Positions 43,634 through 53,824 of a stretch of 64,000 nt of DNA are shown one piece after another; the first letter of the stretch is position 1; each line of letters begins with the position of its first letter. Location of the stretch: contig JAPDNP010000007.1 of the NCBI GenBank assembly GCA_025989215.1, positions 62,001 to 126,000 on the forward strand. The letters are read 5' to 3'. Source of the DNA: Neisseriaceae bacterium JH1-16. Its GTDB lineage: Bacteria > Pseudomonadota > Gammaproteobacteria > Burkholderiales > Chromobacteriaceae. A program made the position numbers and the translations under genes. The notes under the pieces are model-generated. The model was not told the DNA's origin and did no database searches. It saw only the letters and a program-made list of their open reading frames with translations.

Positions 43634-45295
43634 TTAGACCTTGAAACGAGCCAGCGTGACGCTGACCCCATGGGCCAGCTGGTCGAGCTGCTGGGAGCTT
43701 TGGGCAGTATTGTCCGAAGCGGCGTGGTTCTCTTCGGCCATCCGTGAGATCGTTGTGACGTGGCCGGCGATATCCTCGCTGACCGCGCTTTGCTGACGCA
43801 ATGAAGAGGTGATCTCGGCTACCGCGTCGGCAACCTTCACCGAACGGTCGCGAATGTCGCTCATCCGATTACCGGCATCGCTGGCCAGCGCACGGCCGCC
43901 GCCGACCCGTTCGACCACCTGCTGCATCTCGCTCACCGCCCCCTGCGCCACCTGCTGGATCTTGGTCACCATCTGACCGATGTCGCCGGTGGACGAAGCG
44001 GTGCGTTCGGCCAACTTGCGCACCTCGTCGGCCACTACCGCGAAACCGCGGCCTTGCTCGCCGGCACGCGCCGCCTCGATCGCCGCGTTTAGCGCCAACA
44101 GATTGGTCTGCTCGGCAATGTCGCGGATCACCTGCACCACGCTGGAGATCTGCTGCGACTCCTGACCGAGCACCTCGATCACCTGCGCCGCAGCGCTGAC
44201 GCTGCCGGCGATCTGCCCCATGCCCTCGACCGTCTGCACGATGATCTCGCCCCCCTGACGGGACACATCGCCGGCGTCGCGCGACAGCACCATCACCGAG
44301 TTGGCGTGGCTGGCGATGTGATTGATGCTGACGGTCATTTCCTCGACCGCCGCGGCCATCGACTCGGTCGAGTCGCGCTGCTGCGCCGACCCTTGCGCTA
44401 CGTTGGCCGAAGCCCCGGCCAGCGTGCCGACCGCACCGCGCACCGTGTCCATGTCGCCGCGGATACGGCCCAGCGTCTCCTGCAGCCGGGCGATCAGCGC
44501 GTTCAGTGCAGCGACCATGTCGCCGACCTCGTCCTTGCCGGCCGCGTCGATGCGCAGCGTGAAATCGTTATGCTCAGCAATCTGCAGCACGGTGGCGCGG
44601 GTACGCAGGATCGGCCCGAGTACCGCCCGGTACACGGCCACCCCGACCACCAGCAGCAACAGCGCCGCCAATGCGATCACCACCACGATCGCCAGTTGGG
44701 CGCTCTGCCCGTCGTTGTGGGCGTTGCTGACATTGTTCTTGGCCTGGCGTTCGTTCTCCTCGACCAATTGCCACAGTTGCCCATCGAGGCGCTCTACCAG
44801 TTGTTGTTCGGCCGACAGCTGTTGTTCCAGTTGATGAAACAGCATCTCCTGCTGATTGCCGGTGGCACCTTGCGCCAGGTGACTCAGGATTTCGGTCGAG
44901 CGGGCATCGCTCTGCAGCCACTGATCGGACAGGCCGTGAAAGCCCTGCCAGATCTGCGCCTCCTGCTGCTCTTGCGGGAAGCTGGCGTACTGCTTCAGGG
45001 CGGCCTGATAGAAGCCGATCGCGGCTTGCTTGCTCTTGAGCAGATTGCCGAAGAACTGCACCGCGTCGGCACCGTTATCGCCGCGGCGCAGCAGGGCCTG
45101 AGCATTCCACAGCCGCGCCCGGTTGAAGTTGGAGCGCGCATCCAGCAGCGCTACCACCGACGGCAAGTTGTTGCCGCCGATGTCATCGATGGCGGTGCGA
45201 TTGCTGGCGATACCCCGGTAGCCGAAGAAGCCGACGGACAACAAGGCGAATACAGCACAGCTGATCAGCAGGATCAGCCTGGCGCGAATGGTCAT
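43634..45295 (-). CDS. Methyl-accepting chemotaxis protein
   Basis: A 553-residue transmembrane receptor. It has a first membrane helix (about 8-27), a periplasmic four-helix-bundle-type sensor domain (about 28-190), a second helix (about 195-215), HAMP (about 216-270) and a signalling domain. The hairpin tip sequence includes [20 protein letters not shown] and [16 protein letters not shown]. The ligand is unknown. No methylation-enzyme-binding pentapeptide is seen at the C-terminus, which ends TLARFKV. Confidence 0.95.
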   Translation of the reverse strand: MTIRARLILLISCAVFALLSVGFFGYRGIASNRTAIDDIGGNNLPSVVALLDARSNFNRARLWNAQALLRRGDNGADAVQFFGNLLKSKQAAIGFYQAALKQYASFPQEQQEAQIWQGFHGLSDQWLQSDARSTEILSHLAQGATGNQQEMLFHQLEQQLSAEQQLVERLDGQLWQLVEENERQAKNNVSNAHNDGQSAQLAIVVVIALAALLLLVVGVAVYRAVLGPILRTRATVLQIAEHNDFTLRIDAAGKDEVGDMVAALNALIARLQETLGRIRGDMDTVRGAVGTLAGASANVAQGSAQQRDSTESMAAAVEEMTVSINHIASHANSVMVLSRDAGDVSRQGGEIIVQTVEGMGQIAGSVSAAAQVIEVLGQESQQISSVVQVIRDIAEQTNLLALNAAIEAARAGEQGRGFAVVADEVRKLAERTASSTGDIGQMVTKIQQVAQGAVSEMQQVVERVGGGRALASDAGNRMSDIRDRSVKVADAVAEITSSLRQQSAVSEDIAGHVTTISRMAEENHAASDNTAQSSQQLDQLAHGVSVTLARFKV

Positions 45296-45563
45296 GAATT
45301 GTTCCCCAGAACGCTTGAATCTTATGGAATGAACGACAGTGGACTCGCAGGCCTGCCGGCACTATTGCCGCCGGGGCGCCGCGTTATATTTCTCTTTGAT
45401 CGCTTGAAGAAAAATTAACAGATACCACATAACAGTTGATAGCAACTGCCATTAAAACGCGACAGACCGAGTGGTCGAGCGACGGGAAAAACAACAAGGA
45501 AGCGAGCATTGGCATCGCAGAATGCCAACAGTGGCGGAAAGACGGGGAAGGAAAGGCGTGCGC

Positions 45564-46529
45564 TCAGGCCGCGATACTGTCTGCCGGACGAGGCTTGACG
45601 CTGTCCTGGCGAGGCTGCAGCAGGGGAGCAATATGCTTCAGGAAGCGGCGGCCGTACTGACGGCCGATCCGGTAGTCGCGGCTCAACGCCTCGACCGAAC
45701 TGCCCAGCACCTTGCTGGCCAGCGGCGTGCTCGGAGCGATTTCCAGAATACGCAGGCCATCGGGTGGCTGGTCGATGAACGCCTGGGTGGCGAGATAGCT
45801 CGACTCGTGGGTTTCCACTACATCGACCACCTGCTTGAGGCGGCTCTGCGACAGCAGCCGTTGCATGCGACGCCGCCACGGCGGTGGCTCATCGGCACCG
45901 GAGGGCAAGGTACGAATGACCACGATCAGATCGGCGCCGCGGCGGTATGCCTCGCGCACTGGAATCGCATCGCGCACCCCACCGTCTAGGTAGCGCACCC
46001 CATCCAGCTCGACACCGTTGCGATAGAACAGCGGAATCGCGCTCGACGCCTTGATCGCATCCAGCCAACTGTCTTCCAGTGCAGGAAAATACACCGGCTG
46101 AAAATCGTCGCTACGGCAGGCACACAACAACAGCTCGCGCCCGAGCAGCCGCTGGCGCGCCCGAGCCATATCGAGCGGAAAGTCGCGCGAGGTCGCTTCG
46201 ATCAGCCAATCCAGGTCGATCAGGTGACCGCCACGCAGAAAGCGCAGCGGGTTGAAGAATTCCGGTGAGGTGGTGAAACGGGTGATGACGTGGCGACCAT
46301 AGCCCTTTTGCCCGCAAGCGTAGGCGGACAGGTTCTGCGCACCGGCCGAGGACCCGATCATCAACTGGAACGGAAAGAAATCGGCCCGGATGAACTCGTC
46401 GAGCAGGCCAGCGGTGAAGATACCCCGCTGCCCGCCACCCTCGCACACCAGCGCGATCTTGTTGTATTCGAGCGGATGAGGGTTGGCGGGAGCCTTGGCA
46501 CCTGCGGCAAACGAAATCTTGTAACCCAT
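45564..46529 (-). CDS. Patatin-like phospholipase
   Basis: A 321-residue cytoplasmic serine hydrolase of the YjjU/RssA type. The oxyanion loop is CEGGGQRGIF, the nucleophile elbow is GSSAG, and the dyad Asp is in LDGGVRDA. ATG 46529 was preferred over a 15-residue longer start. It probably acts on phospholipids or other esters. The 268 bases to its left (45296-45563), before the MCP, hold nothing recognisable. Confidence 0.9.
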   Translation of the reverse strand: MGYKISFAAGAKAPANPHPLEYNKIALVCEGGGQRGIFTAGLLDEFIRADFFPFQLMIGSSAGAQNLSAYACGQKGYGRHVITRFTTSPEFFNPLRFLRGGHLIDLDWLIEATSRDFPLDMARARQRLLGRELLLCACRSDDFQPVYFPALEDSWLDAIKASSAIPLFYRNGVELDGVRYLDGGVRDAIPVREAYRRGADLIVVIRTLPSGADEPPPWRRRMQRLLSQSRLKQVVDVVETHESSYLATQAFIDQPPDGLRILEIAPSTPLASKVLGSSVEALSRDYRIGRQYGRRFLKHIAPLLQPRQDSVKPRPADSIAA

Positions 46530-46739
46530 GGCACCGCCTCGGAAACATCGAGTAGGACGGGAAAACTGGGGCACAAGCCAACGCCGCTCGCATTCGCCAG
46601 CGTTTGCCGTCTCACGCTCCAGAGACTACGTCAAGATAATAACCGACGAGATAATTTGCCGATTCACTACATAAATTCTAGAAGAAAACCATCGCCGCCG
46701 GTACAAAAATGCGACGGTTTTGACGACGCTTGTACCTGA

Positions 46740-47207
46740 TCAGGCACCGTTAAACAACGCTGCGGCCCGGCGCTGAATCTCCTCTTCCGACACGTCTTCG
46801 ATGTGACTGGCCAACCACCACAGATGGCCGAACGGGTCGCGCAGCTTGCCGCCGCGGTCGCCGTAGAACTGGTCTTCGACCGGACGCAGCAGCGTCGCTC
46901 CGGCTGCCAGTGCCCGTTGTACCACCGCATCGACATCGTCGACATACAGCATCAGGCAGACCGGCGAACCACCGATCGTGTGCGGCCCGTTGACGCCCCG
47001 GTCCGGAAATTCGTCGGACAACATCAGCGGTGCGCCGCCGAGCAGTAACTCGGCATGGCCAACCCGGCCGTCGGTAGCGATGCGCATCGTCTCGGTGGCA
47101 CCGAAGACCTGACAGTAGAAGGCGATCGCCGCGGCACCGTCATGGACCGTCAGGTAGGGCGTCACGCCGTGAGAACCGGGGGGAATCGGGTTGACCGCGG
47201 CCGCCAT
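46740..47207 (-). CDS. VOC-family (glyoxalase/PhnB-like) protein
   Basis: A 155-residue protein with the vicinal-oxygen-chelate fold, related to PhnB-like and glyoxalase/bleomycin-resistance proteins. The motifs VTPYLTVHDGAAAIAFYCQVFGA and GDRGGKLRDPFGHLWWLA are typical. ATG 47207 has AAGGAG eight bases upstream. The substrate is unknown; catalytic metal ligands are not certain. Confidence 0.88.
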   Translation of the reverse strand: MAAAVNPIPPGSHGVTPYLTVHDGAAAIAFYCQVFGATETMRIATDGRVGHAELLLGGAPLMLSDEFPDRGVNGPHTIGGSPVCLMLYVDDVDAVVQRALAAGATLLRPVEDQFYGDRGGKLRDPFGHLWWLASHIEDVSEEEIQRRAAALFNGA

Positions 47208-47360
47208 GGAGAGCTCCTTGTGAGTGTTCGCTGTCGGAAAAGCTCTTTCAGCATAGATGGCCGCCCATCGGCGAGCGCGCCAGAAAGCCGCACGGCCGAC
47301 AGCGTCACAGACACTGTCGGCCGTGCGGCGTCGCAACGAAGCGACCCCCTACCGTGCTTA

Positions 47361-48389
47361 CTACTGAGTCTTCGACTGCCCGCTCACCTTCACCAGCACG
47401 CGACGATCCGGGGCCAGGCAGCTGATCAGCTGCGCACGTTTCTTGATGTCGTCGCACTGGCTGCCGCTGATCGGTTCGGCCTTGCCGACGCCTTCGACGC
47501 TGACCAGACTGGCCGGGATGCCGTGGTCGATCAGGTAGTTCGCCACGGCCTGGGCACGCCGTTTGGACAGGGCCAGGTTGTATTTCTCTGAACCGAGCCG
47601 GTCGGTGTGGCCGACCACATTGATGTTGGCATTCTTCGGCGTTTCTGCCAGCAGCTGGCGTAGCAGTTCGGCCAGCGCGGTCTGCCCGCCCGGTTTCAAG
47701 GTGGCTTTGTTGAAATCGAACAGCACGTCGGAATTCAGGTTGAACTCACGTGGCGCCATCGGGGCCGGAGCCGGTTCCGGGGCTGCGACCGGCACCGGGG
47801 CCGGAGCACCACCGAACTTGTAGAGCAGGCCGACGCTGACCAGGTTGTTATCCGACTTCAGCCCCACCTTGTCCTTGTCGCCGATATTGCCGGTCCACTG
47901 ATATTCGAGGCGAGTCGCCCAGTTGGGATTGAACTGGTATGCGAGGCCCAAGGCGGCCAGCGGCGAGAAGCCGTTCTTGGTCTCGCCCAGGCCCTTGGCA
48001 CGGGTGCCCATGCCGCCGAGTCGGGTGTAGATATCGAGGCCGTCGGCAATCGGCATGCCGAGTTTCGCCGTCAGCTGGATGCCCTGACCGGTGAAGTCCT
48101 GCCGGCCGCTAATATTGCTGGCGTCGTACTTGAGCTTGTCGAGGTAATCGTAGCCACCCTCGACCCCCAACCACTGGTTGATTTGATAGCCGAGAAACAC
48201 CCCGCCGCCCACGCCATCCTTGGTGATATTGCCCGGGTTCTGCACACCATCGCCGAAGCGCTGACGACTCCAGTCCGACCAGCCCACCTTGCCGCCTACG
48301 TACCACGGTTCATCGGTCGACGCCGCCATCGCCACAGGCACACTCGCCAAGCCCGCCAACATCAATGCAATCTGAATGCTCTTGCGCAT
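47361..48389 (-). CDS. ompA: OmpA-family outer-membrane protein
   Basis: A 342-residue protein with a signal peptide (MRKSIQIALMLAGLASVPVAMA), an N-terminal eight-strand barrel (about 25-200), a Pro/Ala hinge (APVPVAAPEPAPAPMAP) and a C-terminal peptidoglycan-binding OmpA domain (about 220-335). The latter has NINVVGHTDRLGSEKYNLALS and a disulphide-type Cys pair in SQCDDIKKRAQLISCL. It ties the outer membrane to the cell wall. Confidence 0.94.
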   Translation of the reverse strand: MRKSIQIALMLAGLASVPVAMAASTDEPWYVGGKVGWSDWSRQRFGDGVQNPGNITKDGVGGGVFLGYQINQWLGVEGGYDYLDKLKYDASNISGRQDFTGQGIQLTAKLGMPIADGLDIYTRLGGMGTRAKGLGETKNGFSPLAALGLAYQFNPNWATRLEYQWTGNIGDKDKVGLKSDNNLVSVGLLYKFGGAPAPVPVAAPEPAPAPMAPREFNLNSDVLFDFNKATLKPGGQTALAELLRQLLAETPKNANINVVGHTDRLGSEKYNLALSKRRAQAVANYLIDHGIPASLVSVEGVGKAEPISGSQCDDIKKRAQLISCLAPDRRVLVKVSGQSKTQ

Positions 48390-48824
48390 GATTCACTCCG
48401 TTCGTCGAAACCGTGGCATGGTCGCTGGCCCTCATGTGACAACCGGGTCAACACTAGGGTGAGCAGAAACTTGCTTTGTATCCCAATGCCCACAGTCGAC
48501 AACCACTCTGGAACCGGCAAGGTCGAACTGTAGTGTCGATGGCCCTGGCATCATTTCGGTCTAAGCAAGTTTCTCGCGCTGCTCAAGGAAATACGACAAC
48601 ACAATAAGCAACACCATCAGCATTGCCCATAGCAAGTCACCGTGCAATGGCCGCAGCTCGACCACCAGCTATTGCGCTGGCTAACTCAGCGGCGGCTTAA
48701 TCTGCCAGTTCTGCCCGAAAAGTGCGCCAATCCAATAGCCGCTTCGGACTGTCGTGAACTGACCACAAAAAAGTCGGATAGAAAAGACAACGGAGCCTGC
48801 CGGCTTGGCATCTCAAGGGATGGA
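48390..48824. other. Gene-free stretch left of the exonuclease gene
   Basis: It contains the ompA upstream region at its left end. The rest has several short frames; one on the minus strand ends in a hydrophobic Trp-rich tail (GYWIGALFGQNWQIKPPLS, stop near 48680). I cannot tell whether this is a relic or chance. Confidence 0.5.
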
Positions 48825-49430
48825 CTAATGGCCGTTGGAGCGCAGCGCTTCGTAGACCCGCAGTGCAACATGGGCATCGTTGGCGGCATACAGCTGCTGG
48901 GCATCGCTGAGCACACGGCTCGCCCAGTTGGAGGTCGATACGCGTTTGGACTTGCGGAAATGTTGGCCGAACAACCGCGCCACCGCCTGTACCGCGCCGA
49001 TGGTGTGATGTTCACCCTCTTCGCGACACAGCTCACCGACCTCGACCAGCCCGGCGCACTCGATGCCGAACTTGTCGCGCAGCCGCTTCCGGTCCGACTT
49101 CAAATCGAAGCCGACCTTGAGCACCTCGGCCGATTCGAGCAGCGCCTTCAGCGGAGCAAGATCGGTATGCTGCGCCACCGGGATCAGCCAGGCACGGTCC
49201 AGGCTGGCAAGCTGGATCAGATGGGGGCCCTCCGACTCCTCGCCCTTGCGAAAGGTGGGACGCGATTCGGTGTCAAAACCGACCGTGCCGGCGGCACGCA
49301 AGGCGGCGCAGGCGTGTACCAATGCGGCCGCATCGCCGACGACCTGCACGGCGCGAAGCGACAGGCCGACATAGTCGGGCAGGGTCTTGATGTCGTCTTT
49401 CGACAAATGGGAGCGGGACGTGATCGGCAT
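48825..49430 (-). CDS. 3'-5' exonuclease, RNase D-like (DEDDy)
   Basis: A 201-residue single-domain exonuclease. The first acidic motif is GFDTES (Asp and Glu ligands), the second is KVGFDLKSD, and the last is the DEDDy pair in YAANDAHVAL. It lacks the HRDC domains of RNase D. It probably trims RNA or single-stranded DNA ends. Confidence 0.9.
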   Translation of the reverse strand: MPITSRSHLSKDDIKTLPDYVGLSLRAVQVVGDAAALVHACAALRAAGTVGFDTESRPTFRKGEESEGPHLIQLASLDRAWLIPVAQHTDLAPLKALLESAEVLKVGFDLKSDRKRLRDKFGIECAGLVEVGELCREEGEHHTIGAVQAVARLFGQHFRKSKRVSTSNWASRVLSDAQQLYAANDAHVALRVYEALRSNGH

Positions 49431-49528
49431 TGCAGGCTGACGGCAAAAGACAAGGCGCCATGGTGCAGCAATCGGGCGCATCCCGCCAGTTGGCGTTCGG
49501 CCGACCTCCCTAATCCGCCCCGCCTCTT

Positions 49529-50035
49529 CTATGTGACGCGCCGCTCAGGCAACGCCAAGCAATAACGCGCGACGTACCAGGGACCGGCCTGCCGGTGACT
49601 GTGCAACCGAAAGCCGAAGCCCTCATACAGCGCGCGCAGTGCAGTCCGGTCGGCCGAACAGTCGAGCCGCAAGTCGGCACAACCCTGCCCCACGGCATAG
49701 TCGGCGGCAAAGCGCAGCAGCGCCTGCGCGACGCCCTGCCCCGCCACCCGATGCCGCACCGCTAGCCGGTGCACGAAGACCGACACGCCTTCGGCCAACT
49801 CGGGCCAGAACAGCGGGTCATGGTGCGTCAACCGCACCGTGCCGACCACTTCGCCCGCCAACCGGGCCAGCCCAAACTGCCCGGCGGCCACGGCGTCGCC
49901 CACCTGCTCCACCGTCACCTCGTCCGCACGCCACATCGACTGGCCACAAGCCACCAGCCAGTCGGCCGCTTCGCGCAATACCGCGGCGACCTCGGGCGCT
50001 TCGGTCAAACAGGCCCTATTGATCACGATCTGCAT
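49529..50035 (-). CDS. GNAT-family N-acetyltransferase
   Basis: A 168-residue acetyltransferase. The acetyl-CoA motif is RVAGQGVAQALLRFA, and the C-terminal ALYEGFGF is typical. The substrate is unknown. It is the first gene on the minus strand from the 229-base gap before the DUF937 gene. Confidence 0.88.
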   Translation of the reverse strand: MQIVINRACLTEAPEVAAVLREAADWLVACGQSMWRADEVTVEQVGDAVAAGQFGLARLAGEVVGTVRLTHHDPLFWPELAEGVSVFVHRLAVRHRVAGQGVAQALLRFAADYAVGQGCADLRLDCSADRTALRALYEGFGFRLHSHRQAGPWYVARYCLALPERRVT

Positions 50036-50264
50036 GGCAAGCCCCCCATGAAGAGCAGAGATCGCAACTCAACATTCATCTGTTTGGCATTTCCAGATAC
50101 CACCAAAATTCGCCGCAAAGCCCTGTCCAGCCTGGTTTGCGTTCAGCAGAATCTCAAAGCAAAACAATCGATTGAAAAAACAATGCCTATACTGCGCCTG
50201 AACAGGCCACGGCCTTGTCAGCGGCCTCACACCACAATTCCGGCAATGCACACGGAGGAAGCCT

Positions 50265-51524
50265 ATGAGCATCGATCTGCTTGAGTTGACCCGCAATGCG
50301 CTTGGGGGCGATTTCGTCCAGCAGGTGAGTTCCCTGTTCGGCGAGGACGCCGGCAAGGTAGGTCAGGGCATCTCCGCCCTGATCCCGACGGTGCTGGCTG
50401 GCATCGCCCAGAAGGGCGCCACCCCCGAGGGGGGGCAGAGCCTGATCGGAGCGCTCGACAGCGTGCCGAGCGATATTCATCAGCCCGAGCAGTTCGGCAA
50501 ACAGTTGGCCACGCCGGAGAGCCGCGACGAGTTGCAACAGATCGGCCACGGTCTGCTGGACCAACTATTCGGCGACAAGGCCGACACGCTGGCCGATGCG
50601 GTGTCCTCGGTCAGCGGCATCGGTCGTGCAGTATCCGGCCATGCCGGCGAGCAGGAGGAAATCGCTATCGGCAACGGCATCAGCCACGAGCTGTCCTCCG
50701 TCTTGTTGCCCCTGGTGACACCGGCAATCTTTTCGGTGATCAAGAAAGTGGTCGGCGACAACAAGCTTAATGCACATGGTCTGTCCACCCTGTTGTCCGG
50801 TCAGCTCGGCCAGTTGCAAGGCGCGCTCAACCCGCAGCTGACCAGCGCCCTCGGCTTCGGCAGCGCGGCCGCCCTGCTCGGCAGCCTGGGCGGCAAGTTC
50901 AATGGTGCGGCGCTGGGTGGTGGGGCCGCAGCCGGGGCGGCGGCCGCCAAGATCGCCGAGCCGGTCAGTACCGTGGTGGCCGAGGCTCCGCGCACCCGGC
51001 GCTGGTGGCCATGGGTGCTGCTGGTCCTGGTGGCATTGGTCGCCTTCCCGTTGCTGCGCGGCAAGCCGTCCACCGAGCAGGCCGTCCCGACCACCGACGC
51101 CAGCACGCCGGTAGGCGAAAGCAGCACGATGACCAGTAGCGCTCCGGCGAGCAGCGCCTCGGCGCCGATGGCCGTGGCCGCCTCGGCGGCATCGGCTCCG
51201 GTCGGCAGCGCCGCCGGGCTGGCCAAGATTTACTTCGCCACCGGCAAGGCCGACATCGATGCCGACGGTCAGCAGGCGATCAAGTCAGCGGTCGATGCGG
51301 CCAAATCCGGTACGACCGGGGTGGACGTGACCGGCTACACCGACAAGACCGGCGATGAGCACGCCAACGAAGAGTTGGCGAAGAAGCGCGCGCTGGCGGT
51401 GAAGGACGCGCTGCTGGCGGCCGGCCTCGCCGACAGCCAGATCCACATGAAGCCGCCGATGAGCGTGACCGGCGGCGGCAACGACAAGGAAGCGCGCCGC
51501 GTCGAGATCACCCCGGCGCAGTAA
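50265..51524 (+). CDS. DUF937-OmpA fusion protein
   Basis: A 419-residue protein. Residues 1-190 resemble DUF937/YidB-like helical repeats (LGGDFVQQVSSLFGED, PTVLAGI). One membrane helix lies at about 247-263 (WWPWVLLVLVALVAFPLL), followed by a Ser/Ala-rich linker and a C-terminal OmpA-like peptidoglycan-binding domain (about 315-419: IYFATGKADIDADGQQAI; VTGYTDKTGDEHANEELAKKR). It is probably an inner-membrane protein with its OmpA domain in the periplasm. Confidence 0.85.
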   Translation: MSIDLLELTRNALGGDFVQQVSSLFGEDAGKVGQGISALIPTVLAGIAQKGATPEGGQSLIGALDSVPSDIHQPEQFGKQLATPESRDELQQIGHGLLDQLFGDKADTLADAVSSVSGIGRAVSGHAGEQEEIAIGNGISHELSSVLLPLVTPAIFSVIKKVVGDNKLNAHGLSTLLSGQLGQLQGALNPQLTSALGFGSAAALLGSLGGKFNGAALGGGAAAGAAAAKIAEPVSTVVAEAPRTRRWWPWVLLVLVALVAFPLLRGKPSTEQAVPTTDASTPVGESSTMTSSAPASSASAPMAVAASAASAPVGSAAGLAKIYFATGKADIDADGQQAIKSAVDAAKSGTTGVDVTGYTDKTGDEHANEELAKKRALAVKDALLAAGLADSQIHMKPPMSVTGGGNDKEARRVEITPAQ

Positions 51525-51640
51525 GAACCGCTAAAAGACCCGCCCGGCGTCGTTGCGTTACCGCACGACTTGTTCCCTCTGTGGCAGCATGCCAGCCGGG
51601 AGCACTTTTGCCGGCGACGCTCATCGTCTAGCGGAAACGA

Positions 51641-51676
51641 CACAGGCCAGCCCGAGTGAGCTGGCCTGTGTGTTTG
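51641..51676. terminator. Terminator after the DUF937-OmpA gene
   Basis: The stem CACAGGCCAGC / GCTGGCCTGTG with an eight-base loop is followed by TGTTT. It may also serve the convergent small gene. Confidence 0.75.
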
Positions 51677-51704
51677 GCGTGCGCCGCCGACGGGCGGCGT
51701 GAGC

Positions 51705-51905
51705 TCAGTGCAGCTTTTTCGGCGCGAGCTGCTGCTTTTCGCTAGCGGCCTGACGAGTCTGCTTGTCCATATAGGCGCGGAACTCGGCCTCGTCCGGCCA
51801 GCGGGTACGCAGCATCACGATCACCTGCTCGCGGTTCATGCCGGAGCTTTTGCCCTCGGGGCTGAACAGGAACAGGTCGGCGGCAATTTCATAGATCGAG
51901 CGCAT
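51705..51905 (-). CDS. Small hypothetical protein (66 residues)
   Basis: A 66-residue soluble protein starting MRSIYEIAADLFLFSPEGKS and ending in a Lys-rich tail (QQLAPKKLH). The body (NREQVIVMLRTRWPDEAEFRAYMDKQ) looks like two helices. Not recognised. Coding is supported by good codon use and by a terminator on each side. Confidence 0.6.
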   Translation of the reverse strand: MRSIYEIAADLFLFSPEGKSSGMNREQVIVMLRTRWPDEAEFRAYMDKQTRQAASEKQQLAPKKLH

Positions 51906-52030
51906 GGCGGATGACAAGGATTGATGGAAATGCGCCCTTTATACTGGCCGGGCCGGCGGCTGTAAATCGGCGTGGCGACAGGCGGCAGTACGGCCCGCGG
52001 TCACCGCCACGTCTCCAGCGCATGCGGCGC

Positions 52031-52061
52031 AAAAAAGCCGACCCCCTCGAGGGCCGGCTTT
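52031..52061 (-). terminator. Intrinsic terminator of fumarase
   Basis: On the minus strand, AAAGCCGG...TCGGCTTTTTT: a seven-base stem and a T6 run, about 50 bases beyond the fumarase stop. An exact DUS-like copy lies at 52080-52090, between the stop and the terminator. Confidence 0.8.
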
Positions 52062-52079
52062 CGCCATGTCAGGCGGCCG

Positions 52080-52090
52080 TTCGGCCAACC
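52080..52090 (-). repeat. DUS-like 11-mer downstream of fumarase
   Basis: Exact TTCGGCCAACC (reverse orientation) 20 bases beyond the stop of the fumarase gene. Confidence 0.75.
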
Positions 52091-52109
52091 CGGAGTGATC
52101 AGACAGCGA

Positions 52110-53636
52110 TCAGGCCACGTTGATGGTGATCTTGGCGATGCGCTCGCGCCATTCGGCAGGGCCGGTGTTGTGCACCGACACGCCACAGGAGTCGACCGCT
52201 ACCGTCACCGGCATGTCCTGCACGTCGAACTCGTAGATCGCTTCCATGCCCAGGTCTTCGAACGCCACCACTTTGGACGCCTTGATCGCCTTGGACACCA
52301 GGTAGGCCGAACCACCCACCGCCATCAGGTACACCGCCTTGTTGTCGCGGATCGCCTCGATCGCGGTCGGGCCTCGTTCGGCCTTGCCGATCATGCCGAG
52401 CAAGCCGGTGGTCTCCAGCATCTGGCGGGTGAACTTGTCCATCCGCGTCGCGGTGGTCGGGCCGGCCGGGCCGACCACTTCGTCACCGACCGGATCGACC
52501 GGGCCGACGTAGTAGATGAAGCGGTTGGTGAAGTCGACCGGCAGCTTCTCGTCCTTGTTCAGCATGTCGATCATGCGCTTGTGCGCGGCGTCGCGGCCGG
52601 TCAGGATCTTGCCGTTGAGCAGCAGCACGTCGCCGGGCTGCCAGCTGGCGACTTCTTCCGGGGTGATCGCGTCGAGGTTGACGCGCTTGCCCTTGGAGCT
52701 GTCGTAGGTGATCTTCGGCCAGTCGTCGAGGCTAGGCGGGGTCAGCTTGACCGGGCCGCTGCCGTCGAGGTGGAAGTGCACGTGGCGGGTCGCCGCGCAG
52801 TTCGGGATCATCGCTACCGGCAGGCTGGCGGCGTGAGTCGGGTAGTCGAGCACCTTCACGTCCAGCACGGTGGTCAGGCCGCCCAGACCCTGCGCGCCGA
52901 TGCCCAGCGCGTTGACCTTTTCCAGCAGCTCCAGACGCAGTTCTTCGGCGCGGGTCAGCGTCTCGCCGCGCGCCTTCTTCTCGCGCACCAGGTGGATGTC
53001 GGCCGGCGCCATCAGCGACTCTTTCGCCAGCAGCATGGCCTTTTCCGGCGTGCCGCCGATGCCGATGCCGAGGATGCCCGGCGGACACCAGCCGGCGCCC
53101 ATGGTCGGGATGGTCTTCAGCACCCAGTCGACGATGCTGTCGGACGGGTTGAGCATCACCATCTTCGACTTGTTTTCCGAGCCGCCGCCCTTGGCCGCAC
53201 AGATCACTTCCACCTCGTCGCCCGGCACGATCTCGAAGTGCACCACCGCCGGGGTGTTGTCCTTGGAGTTCTGGCGCTTGCCGGCCGGATCGAGCAGCAC
53301 CGAGGCGCGCAGCTTGTTGTCCGGATGGTTGTAGGCGCGGCGCACCCCTTCGTTGACCATGTCCTGCACCGACAGCGTAGCGTCCCAACGCACGTTCATG
53401 CCGACCTTCAGGAACACCACGGCGATGCCGGTATCCTGGCAGATCGGGCGGTGGCCCTCGGCGCACATGCGGCTGTTGATCAGGATCTGCGCCATGGCGT
53501 CCTTGGCCGCCGGGCTTTCTTCCTTCTCGTAGGCCTCGCTCAGCGCCTTGATGTAGTCCACCGGGTGGTAGTAGCTGATGTACTGGAACGCATCGGCGAT
53601 GCTCTGGATGAAGTCTTCCTGGCGGATAGTGCTCAT
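52110..53636 (-). CDS. fumA: Fumarate hydratase, class I (Fe-S)
   Basis: A 508-residue iron-sulphur fumarase of the TCA cycle. It is the fused class I form (alpha and beta domains in one chain). Cluster ligands are expected at Cys in RPICQDTG, in PNCAATRH and in the GWCPPGILG region; the C-terminal VDSCGVSVHNTG is also conserved. This class is oxygen- and superoxide-sensitive, in keeping with the anaerobic theme of the arc operon. Whether it is FumA- or FumB-like cannot be decided here. Confidence 0.95.
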   Translation of the reverse strand: MSTIRQEDFIQSIADAFQYISYYHPVDYIKALSEAYEKEESPAAKDAMAQILINSRMCAEGHRPICQDTGIAVVFLKVGMNVRWDATLSVQDMVNEGVRRAYNHPDNKLRASVLLDPAGKRQNSKDNTPAVVHFEIVPGDEVEVICAAKGGGSENKSKMVMLNPSDSIVDWVLKTIPTMGAGWCPPGILGIGIGGTPEKAMLLAKESLMAPADIHLVREKKARGETLTRAEELRLELLEKVNALGIGAQGLGGLTTVLDVKVLDYPTHAASLPVAMIPNCAATRHVHFHLDGSGPVKLTPPSLDDWPKITYDSSKGKRVNLDAITPEEVASWQPGDVLLLNGKILTGRDAAHKRMIDMLNKDEKLPVDFTNRFIYYVGPVDPVGDEVVGPAGPTTATRMDKFTRQMLETTGLLGMIGKAERGPTAIEAIRDNKAVYLMAVGGSAYLVSKAIKASKVVAFEDLGMEAIYEFDVQDMPVTVAVDSCGVSVHNTGPAEWRERIAKITINVA

Positions 53637-53824
53637 CTATGGTCTTCCTTGGGGTTCTCTTGAGGGTCTTCCGGGATAGTATCGGCGTGGATACGGCGCG
53701 CTTCTGCGGCGCTTGTCGGCGACATTGTAACCCCGGTGACGATGGGGCGTCACCGCGTAGCGCCTTCGATGACAGGCGTTGGGCATTACACTGGCCCGAT
53801 TGCAAACCGCATGAAAGGCTCCCG

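Noticed and set aside
48390-48824. Possible minus-strand gene relic ending GYWIGALFGQNWQIKPPLS
   Set aside because: Only about 41 codons, no start or ribosome site, and no family recognised.
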